NCBI RefSeq assembly: GCF_029541745.1
Contig: NZ_CP089746.1
Location: forward strand, 3,667,559-3,731,558
From: Streptomyces sp. LX-29
GTDB lineage: Bacteria; Actinomycetota; Actinomycetes; Streptomycetales; Streptomycetaceae
Length of the DNA: 64,000 nt
Reading direction: 5' to 3'
This document shows, one piece after another, positions 26,808 to 34,523 of this stretch (position 1 is its first letter; each line of letters begins with the position of its first letter). The position numbers were made by a program, and so were the translations under genes. The notes beneath the pieces are model-generated. The model had not been told where the DNA came from and searched no databases. It worked only from the letters and a program-made list of their open reading frames with translations.

Positions 26808-27155
26808 ATGTCCACCACCTACGTCGTCATCACCGTTCTGGCCGCCGTCATGTCGGGCTTCTCCGCCGGCTCGATCTTCTTCAACGCTCCCTGGGTCGTG
26901 CAGCCCATGATCGACTACAGGGTCCCGCGCGGTTGGTGGACCTGGCTGGGCATCGCCAAGGCCGCCGGCGCCATCGGCCTCCTCGTGGGCCTGGCCATAC
27001 CGCTCATCGGCGTGCTGGCCGCCATCGGCCTGATCCTCTACTTCACCGGCGCCGCCATCACCGTCGCCCGCGCCCGCTGGTACAGCCACATCGCCTTCCC
27101 CCTCGTCTACATGGCCCCGGCGGCCGCCTCCCTGATCCTGGGCCTCACCTCCTGA
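26808..27155 (+). CDS. DoxX-like small membrane protein
   Basis: This 115-residue protein has four predicted membrane helices (VVITVLAAVMSGFSAGSIFF, LGIAKAAGAIGLLVGLAIPL, VLAAIGLILYFTGAAITVAR, IAFPLVYMAPAAASLILGL). The middle segments WTWLGIAKAAGAIGL are typical of DoxX-like proteins. The ATG at 26808 follows GAGGAGC. Function is unknown. It stands alone on the plus strand and faces a convergent LysR gene. Confidence 0.8.
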   Translation: MSTTYVVITVLAAVMSGFSAGSIFFNAPWVVQPMIDYRVPRGWWTWLGIAKAAGAIGLLVGLAIPLIGVLAAIGLILYFTGAAITVARARWYSHIAFPLVYMAPAAASLILGLTS

Positions 27156-27214
27156 GCCCGCGCCCCCAGCCACGCGCCGGCATGCACCGGCGAGCCGGGG
27201 GACGGGGGGAACCA

Positions 27215-28147
27215 CTATCTCTTGATGCTGCCGACGGTCACCGCGCCCGCGGTGCGGATGTAGGCGCTGAGGGCGTGCAGGAGCATGCCGAAGGCGTGGG
27301 AGGGGGGCCGGGAGGCCGACCAGGCGAGCATCGCCGTGCACGGGGGTAGGTCGGTGACGGGGATGAAACGGATGCCAGGCCAGGGCATGAGCCCCCGGCT
27401 GCTTTCGGAGACGAAGCGGATGCCGTTTCCCAGACTGACGAGGGAGACGCAGGCCTCCAGCGTGATGCCCGTCTGGTCGGTGTACCGCACCGGACTCCCG
27501 TCGGGGCGGGGGTCGGCGGCCCAGAAGTCGCGCCACTCCCGGTCCATCTCGGGCGGGAAGCCGATGACCGGCTGGTCGGCTAGGTCCGCGAGGGTCAGGG
27601 CTTCACGGTTCGCCAGTGGATGAGTGTCGGCCAGGCAGGCGAAACGAGGTTCGGTCGCCAACTGAAGCGCCCGGATCCCCTCGGGCATGGGCCCGTAGCA
27701 CGCCACGCCGTCCACCTCCCCGTCCAGCACCACGCGCGCCTGCTCGACGGGGTCCACGGCACGCCACTCGACGTCGGGAACCTCATGGCGTTTACGCAAG
27801 TCCTCGACGAGGATTCGCAGAGCGGGTAGGCCGGAGACGTAGCCCCCGAGAACCACCCGGTCCGGTGCCGCCGGGCGCGCTTGCACCTTTGCGGCACCGC
27901 GAAGGGCGTCAACGGCGTCCACCACCGCCCGCGCGCGCGGCAGCAGTGCCTCCCCAGCCGGCGTGAGCTCCACCCGCCGCGTGGACCGCTCCACGAGCGG
28001 CACCCCCAGATGCTCCTCAAGGGTGCGGATCTGGCGGCTGAGCGTGGGCTGACTGATGAACAGCCGCCTGGCTGCACGTCCGAAATGAAGTTCCTCTGCC
28101 AACACCAAGAGCAGGCGCAACTGATGCGCGCTCGGATCCGTGGTCAT
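27215..28147 (-). CDS. LysR-family regulator
   Basis: This 310-residue protein has a DNA-binding domain (HQLRLLLVLAEELHFGRAA, QPTLSRQIRTLEEHLGVPL) and an effector domain (VVLGGYVSGLPALRILVEDL). The ATG at 28147 is preceded by GGGGGGAT; the earlier GTG at 28174 has no site. LysR genes usually have a divergent target, but the 670 bases upstream hold no convincing gene, so the target may be lost or distant. Confidence 0.88.
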   Translation of the reverse strand: MTTDPSAHQLRLLLVLAEELHFGRAARRLFISQPTLSRQIRTLEEHLGVPLVERSTRRVELTPAGEALLPRARAVVDAVDALRGAAKVQARPAAPDRVVLGGYVSGLPALRILVEDLRKRHEVPDVEWRAVDPVEQARVVLDGEVDGVACYGPMPEGIRALQLATEPRFACLADTHPLANREALTLADLADQPVIGFPPEMDREWRDFWAADPRPDGSPVRYTDQTGITLEACVSLVSLGNGIRFVSESSRGLMPWPGIRFIPVTDLPPCTAMLAWSASRPPSHAFGMLLHALSAYIRTAGAVTVGSIKR

Positions 28148-28819
28148 GAATCCCCCCAGCGGCCTACTGATCACTCGTCCGCGACGTATGCGGGCAAGGA
28201 TATCAGTGGCTCATTCAGCCACGTCGATCACCATGCCGATTTCGGTATCAATCCTCGCGGGACGGACCGGCCACCACACGAATGGAACCCAGCATTCGCC
28301 GCCAATGGCTCTCTGCCACCTCACCTCCGCCGCTGTGGCACTACCCAGGCACCACACCCCTGACCCCACCAGCACATACAGCAAAGAATGATTGCCACTG
28401 GTCCAGTATCTACTTTCTTCCAGCAGGAAAACCACGGGGGGAACCGGGTCAATCACCATACACACCTCGAAGTATTTCGCAGTGGTGACTACCACCTCTT
28501 CGACAACTCGAATTGCGACCCCCAGGTCACGCCGATGATCTCAGTTCAGGAGATTCCCTTAATCGCTTTACCGGCGGACCAAAAATGAGTTACTGCGTCT
28601 ACTTATACGCATCACCCACCACGCTCGGCGACCTGACCGCCTCGCGCGTGGTGGCGGTCGGCCTTCGACTGGAGCACTGAGCGAGTGCGCTGATCACCGG
28701 TCAGGGGAATCACAGGTCTGCCAGCAGAAGTGAGTCCCGGTTCCGCCCATCACACGGCTGCTGCCCGATGAAGGCCGGGGTGAGATGCTCCTCTCGACTG
28801 CGAGACAGAGCCCAACACA
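28148..28819. other. gene-poor, lower-GC stretch left of AICE 2
   Basis: This 670-base region is visibly less G+C rich than the rest. Short open frames on both strands (plus 28388-28588, minus 28211-28495) have no ribosome binding site and no Streptomyces-like third-position bias. It could be decayed foreign DNA or a relic of another integration at the same tRNA locus. I see no gene I can support. Confidence 0.5.
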
Positions 28820-28850
28820 AAGGGGTGCCCCGTTCCTTGGGGCACCCCTT
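28820..28850 (-). terminator. original terminator of tRNA-Ser(TGA)
   Basis: A 12-bp perfect stem (AAGGGGTGCCCC at 28820-28831 with 28839-28850) and a 7-base loop lie 24 bases beyond the tRNA-derived repeat of attL. Before AICE 2 inserted this would have been just downstream of tRNA-Ser, so it is probably that gene's former terminator. Confidence 0.65.
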
Positions 28851-28874
28851 CTGACCAGCTACGTCGCTGACCTC

Positions 28875-28932
28875 GGCGGAGAGTGTGGGATTTGAACCCA
28901 CGGTGACGTCGCCGCCACGACGGTTTTCAAGA
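28875..28932. repeat. attL of AICE 2 (tRNA-Ser remnant)
   Basis: 58 bp identical to 41985-42042, covering the acceptor 3' strand, T-arm, variable arm and part of the anticodon arm of tRNA-Ser. After the repeat the sequence departs at once from tRNA, so no functional tRNA remains here. The CCA of the intact copy reads CCG at this end, so the repeat stops just inside it. Confidence 0.95.
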
Positions 28933-29064
28933 GCGCTCCGGTTCCTAGGGTCCCTGCCTAGTTGACCTGCGGAAACGTCCGATACCTCGCCTCGGTCATC
29001 TCCGCTGGCCCACACATGGCCCACAGCGACCGGGGCTACGCCTCGAATGGCCCCGGCCGACAGG

Positions 29065-29718
29065 TCACACCGAAGGCATGAGGCGACTTGTGAAGCCTCC
29101 CTGGCAGAGTCGCTCGTACGCCGCCATGACGTCCCCCGGAACGTCCTGCTCGATCATGAAACCCTGCTTGGGATAGATCACGAGCCGCTGGAGCGCACCC
29201 ACGAGCATGTCGATCACGAGACGGCCGTCGCCGATGCTGTCGACATACTCGGGAAACTCCATCGGCGCCGAAGCGCAAACGATGTCCACCTGAGGCCAGA
29301 GCTTGCGAGCGGTCGCGTACGCCCGGCGTTGCTCGTACGGCTTGGAGACAAGGAGGACCGACAAGACGTCGATGCCCGCAGCCTCCAAGAGCTCTCGCGA
29401 GTACGTGATGTTCTGACCGGTGTTGGTGGCGTTCGTGTCGACGAGGATCGCGTCCGCCGGAACCCCGAGTCCGACCGCGTGCTTCCGGTAGGCAATGGCC
29501 TCACCCTCCGGAAAGCGACTTCGAGTCGTCGGACTGTTAGCCCCGGTGAACACGATCACCGGGACCATGCCCGCCTTATACGCCTCGGCTGCGGCTGTGG
29601 CGACACTCAGATCGTGACTGCCAAGGCCGATCGCAACCGAACAAGGCTTCGGGGAGTGGTGCATCTGGTGGTAGTCCCAGACGACCCGGGCGTCGTCCCA
29701 CGCCTGCGCCGAGATCAC
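29065..29718 (-). CDS. YdcF/ElyC (DUF218)-family protein
   Basis: This 217-residue soluble protein has DUF218 motifs in order: IGLGSHDLSVATAAAEAYKA, VIVFTGANSP, FPEGEAIAYRKHAV, DTNATNTGQNITYS and VSKPYEQRRAYATA. The fold is Rossmann-like. Relatives without the membrane anchor bind nucleotide-type ligands, and no reaction is established. The GTG at 29718 overlaps the previous stop (GTGA), coupling it to the gene at 29715. Placed at the attL edge and away from the mobility genes, it looks like cargo rather than part of the transfer machinery. Confidence 0.85.
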   Translation of the reverse strand: MISAQAWDDARVVWDYHQMHHSPKPCSVAIGLGSHDLSVATAAAEAYKAGMVPVIVFTGANSPTTRSRFPEGEAIAYRKHAVGLGVPADAILVDTNATNTGQNITYSRELLEAAGIDVLSVLLVSKPYEQRRAYATARKLWPQVDIVCASAPMEFPEYVDSIGDGRLVIDMLVGALQRLVIYPKQGFMIEQDVPGDVMAAYERLCQGGFTSRLMPSV

Positions 29719-30104
29719 TTGCCCGCCTCTCCCCTCACGAGCCGCAATGCTTCGGCCGCCTCGCCGTCGGGGAGCTGCTGGGCCCAGGACATGAACACAG
29801 CTCGGACCTGCGCCACGTCGGCCACACCGAGCGCCTTCGCAAGCTGCTCCCACGTTGCTCCGTGCCGCAAGCCCTCTCGGACCAGGCGCTGTTCCTCGTC
29901 GTCGACGACGAGGCGAATCACGGCACCGAGGGCGAGCGCGGCAAGTGCGTCGCCAACGCCGACATCACCTGTGCCCCGACCTGCCACACGAGCGGTGTGA
30001 CGCTCTCGCCTCTCCGCGAGCAGCCACAGGTTGGCGGTGGGGACGTCGCTGGGTGCCGTGATGACCGCTGTGTCGATCGGCTGGGGCTTTCCTTCACTCG
30101 GCAC
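29715..30104 (-). CDS. small helix-rich protein, unknown
   Basis: This 129-residue protein starts at a GTG (30104) behind GGAAGGAGG and overlaps the end of the GntR gene by 11 bases. The C-terminal half contains a helix-turn-helix-like stretch (VREGLRHGATWEQLAKALGV) and an Ala/Val-rich helix (DALAALALGAVIRLVVD). It sits between the repressor and the YdcF-like protein in one minus-strand operon. It may be an accessory DNA-binding protein; no family is recognised. Confidence 0.75.
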   Translation of the reverse strand: MPSEGKPQPIDTAVITAPSDVPTANLWLLAERRERHTARVAGRGTGDVGVGDALAALALGAVIRLVVDDEEQRLVREGLRHGATWEQLAKALGVADVAQVRAVFMSWAQQLPDGEAAEALRLVRGEAGK

Positions 30105-30906
30105 GGGGGCCTCCTTCCTGGGACTTCTGATCGCGGGCGGAGTCGGGAACCTTGAAGTCGTACTCCCACGCGAAGCGCGTGGCGGCATGCACACCAATGG
30201 CGAACTCCACCACAGTGCCATCAGCCGTGTACGTGGTCCGATGCAGTTCAACGACAGGCTCGCCCGGGGGGAGCTGGAGGAGCTTCACCTCCTCGGCTGT
30301 GGGCACGCGCGCGAGCAGCTCTTCCTTCATGTGGTCGATCTCGTACCCAGCGTCGTACAGCACCCGAAATCCACCGCCTCGGCCGGCGGGTCCGGGCTTC
30401 GGGTCGACGATGCGGGTTCCTTCGACATGCTCGGGCCGGTAGTAGCTGGTCAAGGTATGCGTCGGCTGATCGCCTTCCTTCACCAGCCGCGCACGTGCGT
30501 AGACCTCGGCGCCTGCCGGGAGTCCGTGAGCGGCAGCGACGGCCGGAGGGGCTACGACTCGGCTGACGGTCTGGGTCTGCTCACCGCGGCGGTACGCACG
30601 CCCGGACGCGACACGGTCGGCGATGAACGCCACCTCGTCGCCGTCGCGCCACTTCGCCTTGTCGTACCGGGCGATGCCGAGCCGCTTGAGCGGCGCTCGC
30701 TGGCGCACGACGGTGCCGTGGCCGCGCGAGGAGGTCACGAGCCCCTCGGCTTCCAGAGCCTTATAGGCCGCGTGAACCGTGGATTTGGAGCCTTCACCCG
30801 CGTCCACCCAGTCCCTGATCTGCGGCAACTGGTCGCCCGGCGCATATTCACCGCTCTGGATCTTCTCAGCGATCCGATCCGCCAGCTCTCGCCACTTAGG
30901 TGCCAT
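30094..30906 (-). CDS. GntR-UTRA repressor of AICE 2 (KorSA-like)
   Basis: This 270-residue protein has a GntR winged helix at about 1-70 (WRELADRIAEKIQSGEYAPG, GSKSTVHAAYKALEAEGLV) and a UTRA effector domain at about 90-260 (GAEVYARARLVKEGDQPTHT, LQLPPGEPVVELHRTTYTAD). The ATG at 30906 follows AAGGAGG. Two perfect 16-bp palindromes and one partial copy lie 34-107 bases upstream in the divergent control region, so it probably represses itself and the plus-strand operon, as KorSA does in pSAM2. Confidence 0.9.
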   Translation of the reverse strand: MAPKWRELADRIAEKIQSGEYAPGDQLPQIRDWVDAGEGSKSTVHAAYKALEAEGLVTSSRGHGTVVRQRAPLKRLGIARYDKAKWRDGDEVAFIADRVASGRAYRRGEQTQTVSRVVAPPAVAAAHGLPAGAEVYARARLVKEGDQPTHTLTSYYRPEHVEGTRIVDPKPGPAGRGGGFRVLYDAGYEIDHMKEELLARVPTAEEVKLLQLPPGEPVVELHRTTYTADGTVVEFAIGVHAATRFAWEYDFKVPDSARDQKSQEGGPRAE

Positions 30907-30939
30907 GCAGAACCTCCTTCCGGCATGGACCAGTGAAAC

Positions 30940-31013
30940 ACAGTCCTAGGACTGTTGACAGTCCTAGGACTGTGGGCCACTCTCTTCATCAACGGAACGC
31001 AGTCCTAGGACAG
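30940..31013. promoter_or_regulatory. three CCTAGG-centred operators of AICE 2
   Basis: ACAGTCCTAGGACTGT occurs at 30940-30955 and 30958-30973, and a shorter copy CAGTCCTAGGACAG at 31000-31013. A TTGACA hexamer (30955-30960) bridges the first two, so repressor binding would block the promoter. Centre-to-centre distances are 18 and about 41 bases. Confidence 0.8.
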
Positions 31014-31092
31014 CGCACCGCGAAGGGCCTTCTCAGGGCTTCTTCGAGCACGCCCGGAGGACCTGGCGACAGGCCCGAAGGCAGCGATTGGA

Positions 31093-31112
31093 CCTTGAGA
31101 ACTCAACAGAGC
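31093..31112 (+). promoter_or_regulatory. rRNA-spacer-like antitermination motif
   Basis: CCTTGAGAACTCAACAG is, from memory, identical to a motif in Streptomyces 16S-23S rRNA spacers, which contains a boxA-like element. Here it lies downstream of the operators and upstream of the structured RNA, where it could let polymerase pass the hairpins that follow. Confidence 0.5.
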
Positions 31113-31339
31113 GCATGAACGGCGGGGTGGAAATCCCCGCTCCCGAGGCGGCCCGGGTGATGGTCGTCGGCGGCCACTTAGAGGCGGGTGGACCTGTCCC
31201 GCCCGCGTGCCAGCTCTGGAGAACACCGCTGGGGATCATCCCTTCATTGCTGAAGGTCAACCCCGGGGTGCCACCTGGTGCGCGCCGCCCTGCTGGCGTC
31301 AGAGCAGTGATGATGACGCGCCCGAATCTCAGGCTCGGA

Positions 31340-31486
31340 ACCGGCCCGCCGTGACAACGGCGAGCCGGTGAAGCCTGGCCCCGATACGGCCGTGATGGTG
31401 CGGGATCGACTCCCGCTCGGGGCACTCCGGCCGCTGGCCGGCGACCCACACAGAGCGCGGCCCCGGTGTCCTACCACCGGGGCCGC
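31340..31486 (+). ncRNA. candidate structured RNA with tRNA-like domain
   Basis: Three consecutive structures are seen. First, a hairpin of 6+6 bp with one mismatch (31340-31369). Second, a tRNA-like fold: acceptor-type stem GCCCCGA (31378-31384) with TCGGGGC (31417-31423), directly continuous with a 5-bp T-arm carrying a 7-base loop (GCGGGATCGACTCCCGC, 31400-31416), then A as discriminator. Third, a 12-bp perfect terminator stem (31457-31468 with 31475-31486). D and anticodon arms are replaced by 15 bases. No coding frame explains this, and the next gene starts at 31523. Confidence 0.55.
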
Positions 31487-31522
31487 TGTTCGGGCCGTTC
31501 CTGTCGAAGGGAGCACGACCCA

Positions 31523-31792
31523 ATGAAGTGCATCGTTGCTGTTCCGGCGGGTGTTACCGCCCTTGATCTCGACCGCGAGCCGTCGGCCGCGGAGCTGGAC
31601 GCGATCGACCGCGAGATGCCCGTCATCCGGGCGGAGGTCGAGTTGTTGGACGTGCAGATCATGACGCTGGACCGGCCGCTGTCGGAGCTGGACGAGCGGC
31701 GACTGCGGCGGGCGCGGCGGCGGGTGCTGGCCGCGCGCGTCGCCGTGATCAACCAGACGGCCGGTGCGAGCGTTCCCGGGGGTGCCGCGTGA
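31523..31792 (+). CDS. DUF6284-like small AICE protein
   Basis: This 89-residue protein has two charged helices (LDREPSAAELDAIDREMPVI and an Arg-rich LDERRLRRARRRVLAARVAV). It fits DUF6284 proteins found in Streptomyces AICEs; the name is from memory. The ATG at 31523 follows GAAGGGAG. It is first in the plus-strand operon after the structured RNA, and its stop overlaps the next GTG. Confidence 0.75.
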   Translation: MKCIVAVPAGVTALDLDREPSAAELDAIDREMPVIRAEVELLDVQIMTLDRPLSELDERRLRRARRRVLAARVAVINQTAGASVPGGAA

Positions 31793-32556
31793 GCGCCGCA
31801 CCCGATACCGAGATCATCAGGGCTCACAAGCTGAGCGCGCCCATGCTTCGTGCCCTCTACACGGGTGAGGAAGGCCAAGTGGTGGCGTGCGGTGTCCGCA
31901 CGGAGCGCGCCCTGATCGCCCGGGGTCTGATCCACCCCGTTGAGAGCACGCTGACGGAGAAGGGCTCTGCCCTGCTGGCGAAAGTCCGGGGCCAGGGCAC
32001 GGCTATGGGGTCGATCACCCCCCGCACCGCCGCCGACCTCCCGAAGGGGACCCGCGTCATGTGCGCCGAGGGGCGCATGGGGACCGTCAACGGGGTCGAC
32101 ATCGGGCGCGTCACCAACACTGACCACCCGAATCACGGTCGTGAGTACGTCGGCGTGGGGTGGGACGCAGTCGAGGGTGACATGGGCTGCAACCGGCGCA
32201 GCCGCCCCTTCGTCGACGAACTGACTGTGGTCGGGGAGTGTGGCGTGGCCGGCACCGTCCGTTGCCCAGCCGCTCACCCCGACGACCCGACCCCGTGCGA
32301 CGGCCCGGCCGTCGTGACCGTGCTGGACGCCTACAACGATGGGGCGGACGGCTGCGAGCACCACGGGGCCCGGCTGCTGGCGTCGTTGGAGCGTGGCAGC
32401 GTCTACGCCCTGCCCGACGCCCCGGCGGGCGCCGCCATCCGTGTCTTCATCGCCGCGGACGACATCCCGCCGTTCGTCTGGTACGAGGGCGCCCCGCGTA
32501 CTCAGCCGAGCCAGCGCAGCCGCGCGGAGAACGGCCGCAAGGGAGGTACGGCGTGA
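31789..32556 (+). CDS. AICE protein of unknown function
   Basis: This 255-residue soluble protein may have two parts. Residues 1-70 resemble a winged-helix fold (LSAPMLRALYTGEEGQVVA, ERALIARGLIHPVESTLTEK). Residues 80-240 contain a Cys-bearing segment (GTVRCPAAHPDDPTPCDGPA, DGCEHHGARLL) that could bind metal. GTG starts and stops overlap both neighbours, so it belongs to the transfer operon. No family is recognised with confidence. Confidence 0.7.
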   Translation: MSAAPDTEIIRAHKLSAPMLRALYTGEEGQVVACGVRTERALIARGLIHPVESTLTEKGSALLAKVRGQGTAMGSITPRTAADLPKGTRVMCAEGRMGTVNGVDIGRVTNTDHPNHGREYVGVGWDAVEGDMGCNRRSRPFVDELTVVGECGVAGTVRCPAAHPDDPTPCDGPAVVTVLDAYNDGADGCEHHGARLLASLERGSVYALPDAPAGAAIRVFIAADDIPPFVWYEGAPRTQPSQRSRAENGRKGGTA

Positions 32557-33410
32557 GCGCCAAGACCGTTCTTCCCGCCGTGGCGATGACGGCGGTGTCC
32601 ATGGTCCTCACTCTGGCCGTGGTCCTGGTGTGGCTGGGCACGGCGGTGCCGTGGCCGGTCGCGCTGGTCGTCGGTCTCGGCATCGACGGTGGATGGCTTG
32701 CCACGCTCGCCTATGAACGCCGACTCGCCGCGCAGGGCGACCACAACCGCACCGTGACGGGCGTCGGCTGGTTCTTCGGCCTGGTCGCCACTGGCGTCCT
32801 CATCGCCCACGCGCTGACCGCCGAAGAGTCGCCGGGCGCGTGGCTGGCCGTGGCCTGGCTGCCCCTCGCGGCTAAGGCAATGTGGCTGGTCCACAGTCTG
32901 TGGGAGCGCACCGCCCTCACCCCGGCCGCGCTCGGTGCGATCCGGGGAATCCAGCAAGAGGCCCGTGACGAAGCGGCCGTTGCCCGCGCCCGGCTGCGGG
33001 CGGAAGCTGCCACCGAGGAGACCCGGCTGACGGCCGTGACGCAGGCCGGGGCCCGCGTCGCACGCGTCCAGGCCAAGACCGCTGACACCCTGGCCGAAGC
33101 ATGGTCGACGCTGGAGACGGCGCGGCGGGGCGAGGAGACCGGCAGGGCCCTGACCAGCGTGACGACCCGCGTCACACCTGGCGTCACACCCTCGTGGGAA
33201 CTCCCCGTGTGGGGTCCCACCGAGCCCGTTCCCGCGCTGGAGACAGGGCCCGCACTCACGGATGAAGCGCTTGACGCGCTGGTCGACGAGATCCGGCACA
33301 GCGAGACGCCCGCCCTGTCCTACCGCGAGATGTCCGCCCGGTTCCGCGCGGCAGGCCACTCCGCATCCGAAGTCCGCCTCCGGGCCGCATGGAAGCGCGT
33401 GGCCGCATGA
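32553..33410 (+). CDS. SpdB-like membrane protein
   Basis: This 285-residue protein has four membrane helices in the first 120 residues (AVAMTAVSMVLTLAVVLVWL, VALVVGLGIDGGWLATLAYE, GWFFGLVATGVLIAHALTA, WLAVAWLPLAAKAMWLVHS). A long Ala/Arg/Glu-rich coiled coil (130-200) leads to a C-terminal helical domain (SYREMSARFRAAGHSASEV). This matches Spd proteins needed for plasmid spread inside recipient mycelium. The GTG overlaps the upstream stop. Confidence 0.8.
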   Translation: MSAKTVLPAVAMTAVSMVLTLAVVLVWLGTAVPWPVALVVGLGIDGGWLATLAYERRLAAQGDHNRTVTGVGWFFGLVATGVLIAHALTAEESPGAWLAVAWLPLAAKAMWLVHSLWERTALTPAALGAIRGIQQEARDEAAVARARLRAEAATEETRLTAVTQAGARVARVQAKTADTLAEAWSTLETARRGEETGRALTSVTTRVTPGVTPSWELPVWGPTEPVPALETGPALTDEALDALVDEIRHSETPALSYREMSARFRAAGHSASEVRLRAAWKRVAA

Positions 33411-33444
33411 CCATCTCGACCCCGCCCAAGGAGGGGGGACTTCT

Positions 33445-33828
33445 ATGACGAACCTTCCGGCCCCGCGGCCCACCCCGCCCGCGGTCGTCCAGCTCCCGGA
33501 CGGCACCTGGGCCTACACCGATCAGCTCCCGGCCCTCCCCGCTCAGGTGCCGGTGCCCCAGGTGATCCATGTGCATCAGGCTCCGCCGGACCGCACCATC
33601 CAGCGCGTCGCCCTCGGGGCTGGCGCCGGCGGCGGTGCGGTGGCCGCGGGCGTGTACTTCGGCCCGCTGCTGGTCGCCGCGCTCACCTCGGTCGCGATCA
33701 GCCTCGCCATCGCCGCCCTGGTCGTCGCCCTCGTCTGCTCGGCCGTCGTCAGCGTGGTCCGCTCCGTGGCCGGTGCCGACGGGCAGGCCGCGGCCAAGGC
33801 GGTCGGCAAAGCCCGGCGGCGTGGCTGA
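33445..33828 (+). CDS. DUF6251-like small membrane protein
   Basis: This 127-residue protein has a Pro-rich N-terminus (VVQLPDGTWAYTDQLPALPA), the segment PPDRTIQRVALGAGAGGGAV, and two membrane helices (GVYFGPLLVAALTSVAISLA and IAALVVALVCSAVVSVVRSV). It resembles the DUF6251 family, seen in Streptomyces AICEs beside spd genes (name from memory). The ATG at 33445 follows GGAGGGGGG. A role in spread is inferred from position. Confidence 0.75.
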   Translation: MTNLPAPRPTPPAVVQLPDGTWAYTDQLPALPAQVPVPQVIHVHQAPPDRTIQRVALGAGAGGGAVAAGVYFGPLLVAALTSVAISLAIAALVVALVCSAVVSVVRSVAGADGQAAAKAVGKARRRG

Positions 33829-33918
33829 GCGTCCGGCCGCCGTGCTCCACGTGCCGCCTTGGGCGTGGGGTGCGGTGGCCGGACAGCCCGGCCACCACCA
33901 GGGAAGGAAGCCGACTCC

Positions 33919-34158
33919 ATGACCGCCCAGACCAACTGGCCCGCGGGCGTCATCGCCCGGTACCGCAACCTCTCCGGCGCCACGGCCGATGTCCGGCTCA
34001 CGCCTGAGCCGGGCTCCGGCGAGCGCCACGTCACCGAGTGCACCGGATGCCCGCCCGGCGCGACCGGGATCGTCACCCTCAGCCTGACCCGGGCCACCGA
34101 GTGGGCCCAGGAACACGCCGAGCGCTGCCGCGCCATCCCTCGCCCGGTCACGGCCTGA
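33919..34158 (+). CDS. small AICE protein, unknown
   Basis: This 79-residue protein has a central CTGCPPG motif and downstream Cys and His residues (EHAERCRA), suggesting a small zinc-binding fold. The ATG at 33919 follows GGGAAGGAAG. The upstream gap (33829-33918) holds an imperfect GTCCGGCC hairpin. Function is not recognised. Confidence 0.65.
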   Translation: MTAQTNWPAGVIARYRNLSGATADVRLTPEPGSGERHVTECTGCPPGATGIVTLSLTRATEWAQEHAERCRAIPRPVTA

Positions 34159-34238
34159 CGGCTGCCCGACCCGCCCGACCCTGCACCCCGGGCGGTGAAG
34201 GGGAGCCGGACAGACCGGCCCCAGACAAGGGGAACCCG

Positions 34239-34433
34239 ATGGCCCAGCACGAGCCCGAGCCGAAGCTGACCGCCGGCGAGAAGGCGCGGGTGGCCTGGTA
34301 CGTCGCCCGGATGGCCAAGCGCGGCATCGCCGGCGACGAGAACGTCTTCCAGGCCGACTTGGAGCGCAAGGTCGACCGGATCATCGACGGCGCCCGCAAG
34401 CGCGAGGAGCGCGAAGCCAAGAACAGCAAGTGA
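34239..34433 (+). CDS. DUF6257-like small AICE protein
   Basis: This 64-residue protein is almost entirely helical and basic (LTAGEKARVAWYVARMAKRG, LERKVDRIIDGARKREEREA). It resembles DUF6257 proteins of Streptomyces AICEs (name from memory). The ATG at 34239 follows AAGGGGAA. A terminator-like hairpin follows 6 bases after the stop, so this may end the first transcription unit. Confidence 0.7.
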   Translation: MAQHEPEPKLTAGEKARVAWYVARMAKRGIAGDENVFQADLERKVDRIIDGARKREEREAKNSK

Positions 34434-34439
34434 CTGCGC

Positions 34440-34483
34440 CCCCGGGGCGGCCGTCCCGGCCAAGGAATCGGGCCGCCCCGGGG
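34440..34483 (+). terminator. hairpin between DUF6257-like gene and transfer ATPase
   Basis: A 13-bp perfect stem (CCCCGGGGCGGCC at 34440-34452 with 34471-34483) and an 18-base loop lie between two co-directional genes. It may act as a partial terminator that lowers FtsK-like protein expression. Confidence 0.6.
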
Positions 34484-34523
34484 CCCTGCACCGCCAACCA
34501 GCAGCACAGGAGGGAGCACCATC

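Noticed and set aside
28388..28588. 66-residue plus-strand frame in the low-GC stretch
   Set aside because: No ribosome binding site, no Streptomyces third-position bias and no recognisable motif.
28875..28932. Second functional tRNA-Ser at attL
   Set aside because: Sequence departs from tRNA inside the anticodon arm, so the 5' half is missing.
31088..31354. 88-residue plus-strand frame upstream of DUF6284-like gene
   Set aside because: No ribosome binding site and no coherent composition, and it runs into the first hairpin of the structured RNA region.
31378..31424. Functional tRNA gene
   Set aside because: Only acceptor and T-arm can form; D and anticodon arms are absent and the T-loop starts with A instead of T, so it cannot be an ordinary tRNA.
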